64,000 bases of DNA from Artemia franciscana (GCF_032884065.1 NC_088881.1:7527047-7591046); one strand, 5' to 3'; positions 46,966-59,986 are shown, counted from the stretch's first letter. The notes: generated from the letters alone by a model not told the origin. A program made the numbers and translations.

Positions 46966-47994
46966 ATTTCTGTGTGTATGACTTGTGCATCTTTGCGGTA
47001 TTGGAACATTTTTTATGGATGTCGTAATTGTTTCTGGGTTTTAATTATTTTTCGGTTTTTCTTCCTTTTTTGGTTGAGGGGATCTATGCGGTTTACGCAA
47101 TGCGGTTTAAATTTAAATATAAATTTTAATTTTAAATTTAATTTTAATTTTTAATTTTATAGAACTTGTGTATTTTTTAGGTATTGGAACGTTTTTAGTG
47201 AATTTTATTTATTGTTTTTGGTTTTCTTGTTTGTTTGTTTTTGTTTTTTTTTTGGGGGGGGGGGGTTAACTAGTTTATTAGATTTGGTTTACTCTTAAAC
47301 GCTACTTATTTCTATATTGTTTTATTTTTTAGGTACTGGAATATTTTTAATATGTTTTTTTATTGTTTTTAGGTTTTAATTTATTTTTTTTGGGAAGGAG
47401 GGAAGGCTTCACCAGTTTCTTAGCTTTGTTTTACTTTTAGATGTTACCTATTTTTATGTTTTTTTTTAGTTTTTAGGTATTGGAACATTTCGATAGATTT
47501 TTTTGGTTGTTTTTTGGTTATAAATTTTTTGGGAAGGGGGAAGGCTTAACCAGTTTCTTAAATATGGTTTACTTTTAGACGTCACCTATTTTTATGTTTT
47601 TTAGTTTTTAGGTATTGGAACATTTCGATAGATTTTTGTTTTGTTTTTAGGTTTTATTTTTTTTTTAGAAGGGGAAAGGCTTAACCAGTATCTTAGATAC
47701 GGTTTACTTTTAGACTTCACCTATTCTTATGTTTTTATTGTTTTTAGGTAATAGAACATTTCGATAAATTTTTTTTTGTTTTTAAGTTTTAATTTTTTTT
47801 TTGGGCAGGGGAAAGGCTTTACCTGTTTCTTAGATATGGCTTACTTTTACACGTTACCTAATTTTATGTTTTTTTTTTAGTTTTTGGGTATTGGTACATT
47901 TTGATTAATGTTTTTTTTATTTTTGGGTCTTTTTTTGGAAAATAGGGGGGGGGGGCTTTATCAGTTTTTTAGACACGGTTTATTTTTTAGTGTT
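46966..47994 (+). repeat. SAT130 tandem array
   Basis: About seven to eight monomers. The first is diverged (GCGGTATTGGAACATTTTTT) and followed by an ATTTAAATATAAATTTTAAT stretch. G-runs lie at 47257 and 47946. Confidence 0.8.
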
Positions 47995-48455
47995 TGATTT
48001 ACAATTTTCGTAGCTAATGCTTATGTTTTGTATGTAGGATTTTTTATTATTAATACTGATTGTTTGTTTAGTTACTTTTTATATGTGGAGTATAATTTTC
48101 TTATTTGATAGATATATAGATAGTTAAGTGTATTTCAAAATTTCAGTGTATCGACAAATCTCAGTGCTCTTTTTACGTATATGATGCGGGTTGTGTCCTC
48201 CTAAATACCTCACTCTATACGCTAAAGTTTTTTTTAGTACTTTTAAAAAAGGTTATCATTAGTCTAGTTAAACGAGCCTTGTGTTCCAGGAATCGTTCTT
48301 AAGGAATCGGGTCAAAGTTCAAACTATAGCGTAAAGAGCGAGGTGTTAAGGAGGAGGCAACCCCCTTCATATACATAATAATTTCTGTTCATTTTAAGTT
48401 TTGATGCTTCTCCTTACGTTCAGTCGAAAAGACTTTTTTAATTTAATTTCTGATC
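47995..48455. repeat. Post-array spacer and diverged FB element
   Basis: Same as 17921-18375. The arms around TACGCTAAAG and TAGCGTAAAGAGCGAGGTGT are kept. Confidence 0.65.
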
Positions 48456-49003
48456 GCTTTTTAAATAATCCAAGGAAATCTGGCCCCACCTCCACGGAGA
48501 AATGCCCTCGCAACGGAAGTATCTAATCCCGTTGAAAATTTTCCAATGACAATTACCCTTAACAACTACACACGTAAAATTGACTAGGAAAAGAGAAAGT
48601 AAAACCGTTTCTTCTTTAACCTCTACCATCCTTCCTCCAAAATTAAAATCAGCCTCCTCTTTGCTCCTTAGTACTAATACTACTGACTTCAATATTATAC
48701 ATCTCTTATGGGCCTAGGAAATCATTGAACTTTCCGTGTGTAGGACTTGTATATTTTTGCGGTATTGGAACACTTTTTACTGGATGCTGTAATTGTTTCT
48801 GGGCTTTAATTTTTTTCGTTTTTCTTCTGTTTTGGGGGGAAGGGTGTCTAAGTTGTTTCTTGGATGTGGATTAAATTTAAACCACAAATATAGAGTGAAA
48901 CACAAAATTAAAATTAAAGTTATGAATCATTCAAAACAAAAATGAGAAGGGAAGGAAATGCAAATATTGAAGTCATAAAAGGAAAACATATTAATTCTTA
49001 TAG
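48456..49003. repeat. Spacer with isolated SAT130-like monomer
   Basis: As 18376-18907, with an added AAAAGGAAAACATATTAATTC stretch before the CRE sites (shared with the copy at 57850). Confidence 0.6.
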
Positions 49004-49049
49004 TGACGTCACAATGAAAATGAGATGACGTCATATTGTATATATATAG
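49004..49049 (+). promoter_or_regulatory. Candidate promoter: two TGACGTCA sites and TATA (copy 2)
   Basis: TGACGTCA at 49004-49011 and 49026-49033 (again 22 bp apart), then GTATATATATAGAG. Same layout as copy 1. Confidence 0.5.
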
Positions 49050-49059
49050 AGATGTAATG

Positions 49060-49360
49060 CTTGTCATTTTTTAAGTTTCTTTTTAGTTTTCACTGGTGAA
49101 GTGTCAGGTAGTGCTCCAAGAGAAAGATCTTTGATGATTCCAAATGCAATGGACTAAGGATGGATTTCAGGTAAGGAATATTTATGCTCTTTTCAAGGAA
49201 ACCTTGTTGAGTGGATGCAAAAGTGCATGAGTCTTAGATATGGTTAGGGCCAAAATCATACATCTTTCTTCTTTTCCACAGCTTTTCTCATGGAATCCGA
49301 CCAAATTTTTATGAGATATCCGCAAGAATTTATTTTCAAGTCGGAAAAAGTAGGGGTTAG
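49060..49360 (+). other. Candidate two-exon transcript with a 111-nt intron (copy 2)
   Basis: Donor CAG/GTAAGG after 49170, acceptor TTTTCCACAG ending at 49281. The ATG at 49160 read across the splice gives 25 codons (MDFSFSHGIRPNFYEIS...) before TAG at 49358-49360, the longest of the three copies. No known protein. Confidence 0.4.
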
Positions 49361-50139
49361 CATTTTTAGGATTCGTATTTAAGTTTTTGAATTTGTTTTC
49401 CCGTTTTTTTCTTGGGCTAAAATAATAATGTGCATTATATTCAAGAGGATATCTATTAAAACTGGTATTCTTACATGATCCAATTGTTATAATTTATAAA
49501 GGCTTAAGTTTATTCATATTGGGTTTAATAGATTTTAACTTCTATTAGCACTAAAGTTTTGTTTTGTCTTTTTTTTTGAAATTTTAAATCTGTCTCCCTT
49601 TGCTTAGAATATTGGATTCAGGGTTCAAGGCTTTTTTTTGTTTTGGGTTGAAGTTTATGGGTGTAACGCTGAAGTTTCATTTTCCGATGTATTCGAATAA
49701 AGTTTTTCTTTGTGGACTCAAACATCTGTATGTTTTATTTGGGGTTTTTAATGTTTGCTCTAAGGGTTGTTTTTTTTAATCTGAAGTTTAGTTTTGTATG
49801 CCAGGCTTGAGTTCTTATGCAGGAAATTCAAATTTGTTTTACGGACCTTTTACATAAAAAGAAGGAAAACGCCAAGCTCTACGTGATATAGTGTTGAAAC
49901 AGAAACAAATGTAGTCATAGTGTTTTTTTCTCAAATCTTAAAATCATATTTTAATAGGAAAGAAAATATACTGAATCAAAACAAAAATTAAAAACTAGAT
50001 TTTTAATACAATAGAAAAATAGTTTCAACAAAAGGACAAAATACCCATGGATAACTGAACTTCTATAACAAAACATTCTCAAATATCAAAATTGGGACAT
50101 TTGGATTGTATTTGTATTTTATTTTTCACAGAGTACCAA
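49361..50139. repeat. Downstream segment of the promoter module
   Basis: As 19261-20041. It runs into R1b through TTTCACAGAGTACCAAACAG without the 430-base segment seen in copy 1. Confidence 0.6.
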
Positions 50140-50971
50140 ACAGAAAACAGAAACCGGTACCAAAACAGAGTTTTGGTACCGGTAGATATATCAAAAGAAT
50201 ACAAATTTTACGCTGGTTTCGAATATGTAAGTTTCTTGAAGTTTAGTCTAACCAATCGAAGATTAAGAGCCTGAGAAAATTTCTCGATTTTTGAAAAAAA
50301 AGAAGGGAACCCGCTGAAAGTCATAGAATCTTAATGAAAAACACACCATCAGATTCAGTGTGTACGAGAACCCGTACCTTAGAGGTTTCAAGCTCCTATC
50401 TGAAAAAATATAGAATTTGTATTTTTGCCAGATGAAAGATCCCGGATGCGCGTTTATTTGTGTGTTTTTCTTAGGGGTAATCGTATCGACATAATAGTTA
50501 CTAAAATGTCGTGAGAGGGCTCAGTAAATTGAAAATTAAATGTTCTAGAGCTCTTTTTAAATGAGAAAGAAATAAAAGGGCGACTGGGCCCCTCTCCCGT
50601 GTCCAATTTTTTCTCAAAATGGTCTGTTGAAAATTTTGAGATAGTCGTTTTGTTCAATAGAGTTGAAAGGCTGACTAACTATTCCTTGGAGATATGTTCA
50701 TCCCCGATATTCCAAGGGGAAAGGTCTAAGTTGCAAAAATTATTCATTGTTTACATACAGTATTTGCTATTGGGGAAAATGCGTATATTTGTTGGGGGGG
50801 GGGGGGGCTGGATTGTCTGCTCGTGGAAATTTTCACGGGGATAATTATTTTGTTGGGAGGGAGGTTCTCAGGGGATGATTTCATTCAGGATAAATTCACA
50901 CTAGGAGAATTTGCCAGAATTCCCTTCTGATATTCTTTTTATGTCCTGCTCTCTTATTGTCAACTCAATTT
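50140..50971 (-). repeat. R1b repeat (reverse), truncated at the tandem junction
   Basis: As 20480-21310. It breaks after TTGTCAACTCAATTTTA and is joined to TAGTGTTTGTCATG of an R3 unit. A poly-G run of 12 or more is at 50795. Confidence 0.75.
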
Positions 50972-51303
50972 TATAGTGTTTGTCATGTTTTAGTTTCCTT
51001 GATTGAGGCCTAGGACTCGGGTTTTTATATTTGAAGTTTAGTTTGTTTTCGTGGGGTGGGGACCATTGGGAGTAAGATGGGTATCTCATAATTTTGATTC
51101 ATGGTCATGGATTGTTAAAAAAAAATTGCTAGAAAGGAAAGAAAGGAAAAAATATAAACATATTTTGGGTTTGTTTTTGCATTTGGTTAAAGCTTGCATT
51201 TATTACATTTTTGTTTTATGGGATGATAAGGTTTTAGATTTAGATTTTAAGTTTTTTTTTAGTGTTTGAAGTTCTTGTGTATAGTGATTAAATTGTGTTT
51301 TTA
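50972..51303 (+). repeat. R3 repeat unit, 3' part
   Basis: Starts inside R3 at TAGTGTTTGTCATGTTTTAG and goes through GAGGCCTAGGACTCGGGTTT and GATGGGTATCTCATAATTTT. It is the first part of the second tandem unit. Confidence 0.75.
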
Positions 51304-52135
51304 GATATTGGAACATTTCGATACAGTTTTTTGGTTGTCTTTAGGTTTTGATTAACTTTTTTTTGGGGGGGGAAGGGGGTTTCTTAGATATGTTTCTTAG
51401 TTTCTTAGATATGGCTCACTTTTAGATATTACCCATTTTTATGTTTTTTTTTAGTTTTTAGGTATCGGAACAATTCGATAGATTTTTTTTTGGTTGTTTT
51501 TTGGTTTTATTTTTGTTTTGGGAAGGGGGAAGGCTTAACCAGTTTCTTAGATATGGTTTACTTTTAAACGCTAGTTATTTTTATGTTGTTTTATTTTATA
51601 GGTAATGGAAAATTTTTAATAGATTTTTTAGCTGTTTCTAGGTTTTATTTTTTTTTTGTGGGGGGGGAGGCGGAAGACTTAACCATTTTCTTAGATATGG
51701 TTTACTTTTAGACGCTAACTATTTTTATGTTTTTTTAGTTTTTAGGTATCGGAACATTTTGATAGATTTTTGTTTTTGTTTTTAGGTTTTAATTTTTTTT
51801 TGAAGGGAGAAGGCTTAATCAGTTTCTTATATATGGTTTACTTTCAGACATCACCTATTTTTATATTTTTATTGTTTTGAGGCAATAGAACATTTCCATA
51901 GATTTTTGTTTTTGTTTTTAGGTTTTAATTTTTTGGGGGGGAAGGGGGAAGGCTTAACCAGTTTTCTTAGATATGGTTTACTTTTATACGTTACCTAATT
52001 TTATGTTTTTTTTTAGTTTTTAGGTATTGGTACATTTTGATAGATGTTTTTTTTTGGAAGACATGGAGGGAGGAGGCTTTATCAGTTTTGTTTTTTTTTT
52101 GTTGTTTTTTTTGTGTTTGAGTTACAATTTTTCGT
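51304..52135 (+). repeat. SAT130 tandem array
   Basis: About six monomers, ordered like 23806-24650 and 31562-32455 but with one fewer of the GGCAATAGAAC monomers. Confidence 0.8.
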
Positions 52136-53154
52136 AGCTAATTCTTAGGTTTTTTTATTTAGGATTTTTTATTATTAATACTGATTATTTATTTAGTTAC
52201 TTTTTATAGGTGGAGTATAATTTTCGTATTTGATATTTGACTTTCGTATACGGGACGGACATTTGTATTTTTGCCATTAATTTTAGGCCCATTGGATTTA
52301 ACTTTTAAGTTTTTTGTTAAGATTTCAACACATTGGATTAATAATTCTTTTCGTAGGGTTTTAGTCTTCTTATGTTGTTTTAGCTGGTTTCTTGCGGGTT
52401 TTAGTTATGTTTAAGGGGTCCAAGTTTTATAATGAATTGCGTTAGAATTTTTTAATTTAAGCTAAATGTTTTTGTGTGTGAGGTTCGAGTTTCTATAAGA
52501 TGTTTAAACTATTGTATGAATTTATGGTTTGGCATTACATTTCGTTTTTGAGTTCAGGTTTTTGTTTCCTTCATTGAGGCCTAGGGCTCGGGTTTTTATA
52601 TATGAAGTTTATTCTGTTTTCGTGGAGTGGGGACCTTTGGGAGTAAGATGGGTATCTCAAAATTTTGATTCATGGTTATGGATTATTAAAAGAATTCTAG
52701 AAAGAAAAGAAAGGAAAAAACATAAACGTGTTTTGGGTTTGTTTTTGCATTTGGTTAAAGCTTGCATTTATTCTATTTTTGATTTATGGGATGCTAAGTT
52801 TTTAAATTTAGATTTTTAATTTTTTTAGTATTTGAAGTTCTTGTGTATAGTGTTTAAATTGTGTTTTACATTTAAATTTCTATACTAGAAAGGTTTTGTT
52901 TGTTTATATTTATTTTGAGCTTTTGTATATGGCTTAACTTTTTATTGTAATGGGCTGAAATTTTTATATGGAAGTAATGGGTTTTGGAGTGTAGAATTTT
53001 TTAAAATCTTCTTTTTACAACTGTTCTTTTATGATGACGGTGGAGATGAGTATGTCATTACAATGGAGTCTAAGTTTTCTTGGGAAGTTTTTAATCCTGG
53101 GTGAATAGACAATAGCTTCTAGTGGGAGGATATTAGGGGGTCGGGTCTAATGGT
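52136..53154 (+). repeat. Post-array spacer and R3 unit with extension
   Basis: Order as 14661-16112. TTCAGGTTTTTGTTTCCTTC marks an internal R3 deletion. The 96-codon frame at 52529-52819 covers the conserved R3 core; related frames in other R3 copies are of differing length and start. Confidence 0.7.
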
Positions 53155-53648
53155 AAGTGGTGGAGGGGCTACCGATGCACAACAAACACATGGTGGCCCT
53201 GTTCTCACAATTCTCACTGCCCAATTGGCAGTGCATTCAGCAGATAATGAATCAAATATACGCTCTTTTCTCATTTATATAAACACGCATCCGTGATCAT
53301 TCTTTTGGCAAAAAATGAAAAATCCACATTTTTGGAGATATGAGCTTGAAACTTTTAAAGTAGAGTTCTCTGATACGCTGAATCTGTGATTTTCATTTAG
53401 ATTCTGTGAATTTACGGGGCTGTTTTTCCCGTTTTTTAAACATAAGGCAAATTTTCTCAGGTTCGTAACTTTTGACGAGCAAGACTAAGCTTGATGAGAC
53501 TTATATATTTGAAATCAGCATAAAAATACAATTCTTTTCTTTTGATTTATCTATTGGTATCAAATTTTCGTTTTTTTGGAGTTTCGGTTGCTGTTGAGCC
53601 ACTTCTGTTGTCACTTCTTACTAACAGTTCATTACCACGAACTGTTTG
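53155..53648 (+). repeat. R1d repeat, forward
   Basis: Complete copy ending in the palindrome at 53624-53648. Confidence 0.75.
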
Positions 53649-53695
53649 ATTCTTTTAAGTTATTATATAGAAAAAACAAGTTTTTTTGAAATGAA

Positions 53696-53926
53696 AGTAA
53701 GGAGCGACATTAAAACTTAAAACGAACAGAAATTACTCCGTATATGAAAGGGGCTTTTCCTCATCGACACCCCTCTCCTTACTCTAAAGTTTTTTATTGT
53801 TTTAAAAAGTTGCGTTGCGAGAAAGAATCAAACTTTAGCGCAAGGAGCAGGGTGCTGCGGAGGAAAAGCCCCTTACATATACGGAGTAATTTCTGTTTGT
53901 TTTAAGTTTTAATGTCGCTCCTTACT
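53696..53926. repeat. FB element
   Basis: Left arm AAGTAAGGAGCGACATTAAA to CTCTAAAG, right arm CTTTAGCGCAAGGAGCAGGG to ATGTCGCTCCTTACT. A few mismatches (CTCTCCTTACTCTAAAG in the left arm) show slight decay compared with the FB at 34230. Confidence 0.8.
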
Positions 53927-54739
53927 ATTGAGCCGGGTCGCTCCTTTCTACAGTTCGTTTTCACAAACTGTTTGATTTCCTTTATCACCTTAATCACTTT
54001 ATCACTTTAAGTTATTTCCTTTATTATTTTTATCATCTTCCGTGGTGATAAAAAACGTTACCTATTTTTGTATTTTTTTTCTTAAAATTTGGTTGGACGT
54101 GTATTTTTCTTTTTTTCGGGGAGGGGGGGGCTTTAGCGGTCTCTTAGATGCAGTTTACTTTATAGTGTTTAAGTTCAAATTGTTTGTAGGCAGTGTTTAT
54201 GTTTTTTAGGTAGAATTTATTATTATTTATACTATTGCAGTACATTTAAGTTATTTGTTTAGATACCTTTTAAATGTGGATTGTAATTTTTTGTATTAAG
54301 CGTTTGACTTTTTTTTTGTATACGAGACGGAGGTGTTTGTTTGTGGCATTAAAATTTCACCCATGGGGTTTATTTTTTAAACTTTTTGTTTTGATTTTTA
54401 TACATAACATTGAAGTTTCCTTTTGTCAGGGTTCTAGTCTTTTTACGTTGCTTTGGTTGTCTTCTCTCAGTTTTAGTTTATATTTAAGGGGATCAAAGTT
54501 TTGAACTGTATTTGGATTGATATTTTTTCGTGTTTTCTGTCTGAGGTGTTAAAATTCTTATATGATGTTTAAGTTATTTTTTAATGGTTTATAGTTTCGC
54601 ATTAAGGTTCGTTTAAACTTTTAGTATGTCTTCCTATGTGATTTTTAGTTTCAAAGTTAAAAATATAGTATTCAATGATATCTGACCTAGGGAATTTTAT
54701 TTAAAATTTTTGTTTCTATATGTTGTTATATATATTTTA
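53927..54739. other. AT-rich spacer
   Basis: R1-end remnant (CCGGGTCGCTCCTTTCTACA), then the same spacer as 45062-45839. No gene. Confidence 0.55.
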
Positions 54740-55845
54740 TATTGTTTATAGATAAGATAAGATTTGTTGCAAAAAACCTGCGAGCTATAACAACACAAAA
54801 TAAGGCCTACAAACAAAGCTCTAGGAACAAAATACAAATTTAAATGATGTTACCCTCACCCTCTCCAAAAATACCACCAAAGTCCAAAATTTAACCGACA
54901 AATATCAACCATAATAAATCCGATTCCTAAGAACGATAACAAGGTATTCCCTCAAAGGTGATTCCCTATGTTTAGTCCCTAAACGAAGAATTTTACATAA
55001 CTATTTAATAGCACATATGATGCTCTCAGCTATCCACTCAAATAAAAATGATTCACTGCCAATCACTCGTCAGAAACATTCATTTTGCAAACTTTCATTC
55101 ACACATCCACACTAAGGGCAAAAGTAGTGGTAATCCGCCAGCCTAGATTTTCCCCAAAAATTCCTTCTGTCATCTAAATCAAAATTATCCCTTCTTACCA
55201 ACAATAAATTCTTCAAATCCTCTCCGTTAAACCCAAATTAAAAAAAAATCTTCCCTCCAAAACTCTTAATCTTGGGAGTAAAACCTCAAAGATTTAGATT
55301 GATTTTTATCAGCCTTTCACTCATGGATTTACTGATACGCTGATACATACTGATACGCTTTCATCCATTGGGCCTTTTCCTTCGTTCCTTATCTCTGAAA
55401 GGCCACAACGGTCCAAAATTGTCTTAGTCCGTTTTGGCCCTGAATCATGTCCTTCAAACTCTACAAATAGGCTGACTTAAGAAGCCGAAGTAAAGTAGCT
55501 TTAATAATTAGGTAGCTTAATTATTTTCTCCCTAAATTTCACCATTATAACCAATCTAACGCTCTTGAAAGGGAAAAGCCCGAAATCTTCTTTCAGTTCC
55601 ACTGAACTAAATGAATCCTTCAAGCCTAAAATTGTCTTAAAATATCTTACCTGAACTACTTCTAACTTAGCTTAACTTGGTGACAACCCGGACCCATAAT
55701 TTAGACTAGAAGCTAATTTTGTCTGAAACACTTTTCCCTGGATCCCCATGTCAGCTAGCTGACCTAAATTGCTTATCAAAATCTCATTTATTAACTAACC
55801 TGCTACCCCTATTACATATCTTTAAAAGTTTTAGGAAATCACTGA
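54740..55845. repeat. R4 segment, long form
   Basis: Nearly identical to 45840-46965 minus the local duplication. The minus-strand relic frame is present with the same stops. Confidence 0.6.
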
Positions 55846-56880
55846 AATTTCTGTGTGTAGGACTTGTGCATCTTTGCGGTATTGGAACATTTTTTATGGA
55901 TGTCGTAATTGTTTCTGGGTTTTAATTATTTTTCGGTTTTTCTTCTTTTTTTGGTTGAGGGGATCTATGCGGTTTATGCAATGCGGTTTAAATTTAAATA
56001 TAAATTTTAATTTTAAATTTAATTTTAATTTTTAATTTTATAGAACTTGTGTATTTTTTAGGTATTGGAACGTTTTTAGTGAATTTTATTGATTGTTTTT
56101 GGTTTTCTTGTTTGTTTTTTTTTGGGGGGGTTAACTAGTTTCTTAGATTTGGTTTACTCTTAAACGCTACTTATTTTTATATTGTTTATTTTTTAGGTAG
56201 TGGAATATTTTTAATATGTTTTTTTATTGTTTTTAGGTTTTAATTTATTTTTTTTTTTGGGAAGGAGGGAAGGCTTCACCAGTTTCTTAGCTTTGTTTTA
56301 CTTTTAGATGTTACCTATTTTTATGTTTTTTTTTTTTAGTTTTTAGGTATTGGAACATTTCGATAGATTTTTTTTGGTTGTTTTTTGGTTATAATTTTTT
56401 TGGTAAGGGGGAAGGCTTAACCTGTTTCTTAAATATGGTTTACTTTTAGACGTCACATATTTTTATGTTTTTTAGTTTTTAGGTATTGGGACATTTCGAT
56501 AGATTTTTGTTTTGTTTTTAGGTTTTATTTTTTTTTTTAGAAGGAGAAAGGCTTAACCAGTATCTTAGATACGGTTTACTTTTAGACCTCACCTATTCTT
56601 ATGTTTTTATTGTTTTTAGGTAATAGAACATTTCGATAAATTTTTTTTTTTTTTTTAAGTTTTAATTTTTTTTGGGCAGGGGAAAGGCTTTACCTGTTCT
56701 TAGATATGGCTTACTTTTACACGTTATCTAATTTTATGTTTTTTTTTTTTTTTTAGTTTTTGGGTATTGGTACATTTTGATTAATGTTTTTTGTTGTTTT
56801 TGGGTCTTTTTTTCTGGAAAATAGGGGGGGGGGGATTTATCAGTTTTTTAGACACGGTTTATTTTTTAGTGTTTGATTTA
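55846..56880 (+). repeat. SAT130 tandem array
   Basis: Matches 46966-47994 monomer by monomer. Differences are mainly T- and G-run lengths. Confidence 0.8.
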
Positions 56881-57335
56881 CAATTTTCGTAGCTAATGCT
56901 TATGTTTTGTATGTAGGATTTTTTATTATTAATACTGATTGTTTGTTTAGTTACTTTTTATATGTGAAGTATAATTTTCTTATTTGATAGATAGATAGAT
57001 AGATAAGTGTATTTCAAAATTTCAGTGTATCGACAAATCTCAGTGCTCTTTTTACGTATATGACGCGGGTTGTATCCTCTTAAATACCTCACTCTTTACG
57101 CTAAAGTTTTTTAGTACTTTTAAAAAAGGTTTTAATTAGTCTAGTCAAACGAGCCTTGTGTTCCAGGAATCGTTCCTAGGGAATCGGGTCAAAGTTCAAA
57201 CTATAGCGTAAAGACTGAGGTGTTAAGGAGGAGGCAACCCCCTTCATATACATAATAATTTCTGTTCATTTTAAGTTTTGATGCTTCTCCTTACGTTCAG
57301 TCGAAAAGACTTTTTTAATTTAATTTCTGATCGCT
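56881..57335. repeat. Post-array spacer with (GATA)n and diverged FB
   Basis: (GATA)5 at about 56984-57004. The FB right arm has AAAGACTGAGGTGTT where the others have AAAGAGCGAGGTGTT, so one pairing is lost. Confidence 0.65.
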
Positions 57336-57879
57336 TTTTAAATAATCCAAGGAAATCTGGCCCCACCTCCACGGAGAAATGCCCTCGCAACGGAAGTATC
57401 TAATTCCGTTGAAAATTTTCCAATGACAATTACCCTTAACAACTACACACGTAAAATTGATTAGGAAAAGAGAAAGTAAAACAGTTTCTTCTTTAACCTC
57501 TACCATCCTTCCTCCAAAATTAAAATCAGCCTCCTCTTTGCTCCTTAGTACTAATACTACTGACTTCAATATTATACATCTCTTATGTTCCTAGGAAATC
57601 ATTGAACTTTCCGTGTGTAGGACTTGTATATTTTTGCGGTATTCGAACACTTTTTACTGGATGCTGTAATTGTTTCTGGGCTTTAATTTTTCTCGTTTTT
57701 TTCTGTTTTGGGGGGAAGGGTGTCTAAGTTGTTTCTTGGATGTGGGTTAAATTTAAACCACAAATATAGAGTGAAACACAAAATTAAAATTAAAGTTATG
57801 AATCATTCAAAACAAAAATGAGAAGGGAAGGAAATGCAAATATTGAAGTCATAAAAGGAAAACATATTAATTCTTATAG
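57336..57879. repeat. Spacer with isolated SAT130-like monomer
   Basis: As 48456-49003, highly similar. The 84-codon minus-strand frame is the same duplicated stretch. Confidence 0.6.
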
Positions 57880-57927
57880 TGACGTCATAATGAAAATGAG
57901 ATGACGTCATATGGTATATATATATAT
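57880..57927 (+). promoter_or_regulatory. Candidate promoter: two TGACGTCA sites and TATA (copy 3)
   Basis: TGACGTCA at 57880-57887 and 57902-57909 (22 bp apart) and GGTATATATATATATA. The base after the first octamer differs (T for C) but both octamers are intact. Confidence 0.5.
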
Positions 57928-57939
57928 AGAGATGTAATG

Positions 57940-58260
57940 CTTGCCATTTTTTAGTTTCTTTTTAGTTTTCACTGGTGAAGTGTCAGATAGTGCTCCTAGA
58001 GAAAGATATTTGATGATTTCAAATGCAATGAACTAAGGATGGATTTCAGGTAAGGAATATTTATGCTCTTTTCAAGGAAACTTTGTTGAGTGGATGCAAA
58101 ACTGCATGAGTCTTAGTTATGGTTAGGGCCAAAAACATACATCTTTCCTCTTTTCCACAGCCTTTCTCACGGAATCCAACCAAATTTTTATGAGATATCT
58201 GCATGAATTTATTTTCAAGTCGGAAAAAGTAGGGGTTAGCATTTTTAGGATTCGTATTTA
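57940..58260 (+). other. Candidate two-exon transcript with a 111-nt intron (copy 3)
   Basis: Donor CAG/GTAAGG after 58049, acceptor TTTTCCACAG ending at 58160. The spliced frame from ATGGATTTCAG stops at GCATGA, slightly earlier than in copy 2. Confidence 0.4.
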
Positions 58261-59009
58261 AGTTTTTGAATTTGTTTTCCCGTTTTTTTTTCTTGGGCTA
58301 AAATAATAATGTGCATTATATTCAAGAGGATATCTATTAAAACTAGTATTCTTACATGAGCCATTTGTTATAATTTATAAAGGCTTAAGTTTATTCATAT
58401 TGGGTTTAATAGATTTTAACTTCTATTAGCACTAAAGTTTTGTTTTGTCCTTTTTTTTTGAAATTTTAAATCTGTCTCCCTTTGCTTAGGATATTGGATT
58501 CAGGGTTCAAGGCTTTTTTTGTTTTGGGTTTAAGTTTATGGGTGTGACGCTGAAGTTTCATTTTCCGATGTATTCGAATAAAGTTTTTCTTTGTGGACTC
58601 AAACATCTGTATGTTTTATTTGGGGTTTTTAATGTTTGCTCTAAGGGTTGTTTTTTTTTAATTTGAAGTTTAGTTTTGTATGCCAGGCTTGAGTTCTTAT
58701 GCAGGAAATTCAAATTTGTTTTACGGAGCTTTTACATAAAAAGAGGGAAAACGCCAAGCTCTACGTGATATAGTGTTAAAACAGAAACAAATGTAGTCAT
58801 AGTGTTTTTTTTCTCAAATCTTAAAATCATATTTTAATAGGAAAGAAAATATACTGAATCAAAACAAAAATTAAAAACTAGATTTTTAATACAATAGAAA
58901 AATAATTTCAACAAAAGGTCAAAATACCCATGGATAACGGAGCTTCTATAACAAAACATTCTCAAATATCAAAATTGGGACATTTGGATTGTATTTGTAT
59001 TTTATTTTT
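58261..59009. repeat. Downstream segment of the promoter module
   Basis: As 49361-50139. Confidence 0.6.
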
Positions 59010-59815
59010 CACAGAGTACCAAACAAAAAAACAGAGTTTTTGTACCGGTAGATATATCAAAAGAATACAAATTTTACGCTGGTTTCGAATATGTAAGTTT
59101 TTTGAAGTTTAGTCTAACCAAGTCGAACTTTAGTCGAACCCGCTGAAAGTCATAGAATCTTAATGAAAAACAAACCTTCAGATTCAGTGTGTACGAGAAC
59201 CCATACTTTAGAGGTTTCAAGCTTCTATCTGAAAAAATATAGAATTTGTATTTTTGCCAGATGAAAGATCCCGGATGCGCGTTTATTTGTGTGTTTTTCT
59301 TAGGGGTAATCTTATCGACATAATAGTTCTAAGATATCGTGAGAGGGCTCATTCAATTAAAAATTAAAAGTTCTAGAGCTCTTTTTAAATGAGAAATTTC
59401 TATGTTGCAAAAATTACTCATTCTTTACATACAGTATTTGCTATTGGGGAAAATGCGTATATTTGCTGGGGCGGGGGCTGGATTGTCTAATCGTGGAATT
59501 TTTCACGGGGGCAATTTTTTTGTTGGGAGGGAGGTTCTCAGGGGATGAATTCATTCAGGATAAATTCACACTAGGAGAATTTGCCAGAATTCCCTTCTGA
59601 TATTCTTCTTATGTCCTGCTCTCTTATTGTCAACTCAATTTTACGTGTGGAGATGTTAAAGATAATTGTCCGAGTTAAATTTTTACTATAATTTAAATGT
59701 CTAGAGGATAAGTCTGTGGTGAGGAGGTATATATCCCTTGAGGTGCATTGAGATTTCTTAGCATTACTTAAAAAATGATCAGAAATTAAATAAAAAAAAT
59801 TTTTCAACGGAAAGT
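59010..59815 (-). repeat. R1b repeat (reverse)
   Basis: As 20471-21480 with two internal deletions (near 59125 and 59395). It ends in CAGAAATTAAATAAAAAAA, then the Helitron target locus follows, as at 21481. Confidence 0.75.
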
Positions 59816-59892
59816 TTTTTTTCTCGGGTTGTAGTTTTTATTTAAGATGTCCAAGTTTTGAATTGAATTGGGTTTGAGTTTTTAAAATTAGG

Positions 59893-59967
<75 letters not shown>
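59816..59967. repeat. Target-locus left flank and (TA)n tract
   Basis: CTCGGGTTGTAGTTTTTATT and GTTTTGAATTGAATTGGGTT match 1966-2025 and 21490-21545. TA begins at 59893 and runs into the Helitron 5' end. Confidence 0.8.

Positions 59968-59986
<19 letters not shown>

Noticed and set aside
48438..48692. 84-codon minus-strand frame shared with 57315-57569
   Set aside because: The two stretches are recent segmental duplicates and the third copy at about 18375-18640 is broken. Part of the frame is the FB arm. No known domain.
52529..52819. 96-codon frame in R3 (related frames at 15478, 32803, 51051)
   Set aside because: R3 is a dispersed non-coding unit. Frames in other copies have different starts, ends and stops, and composition follows the T-rich strand.
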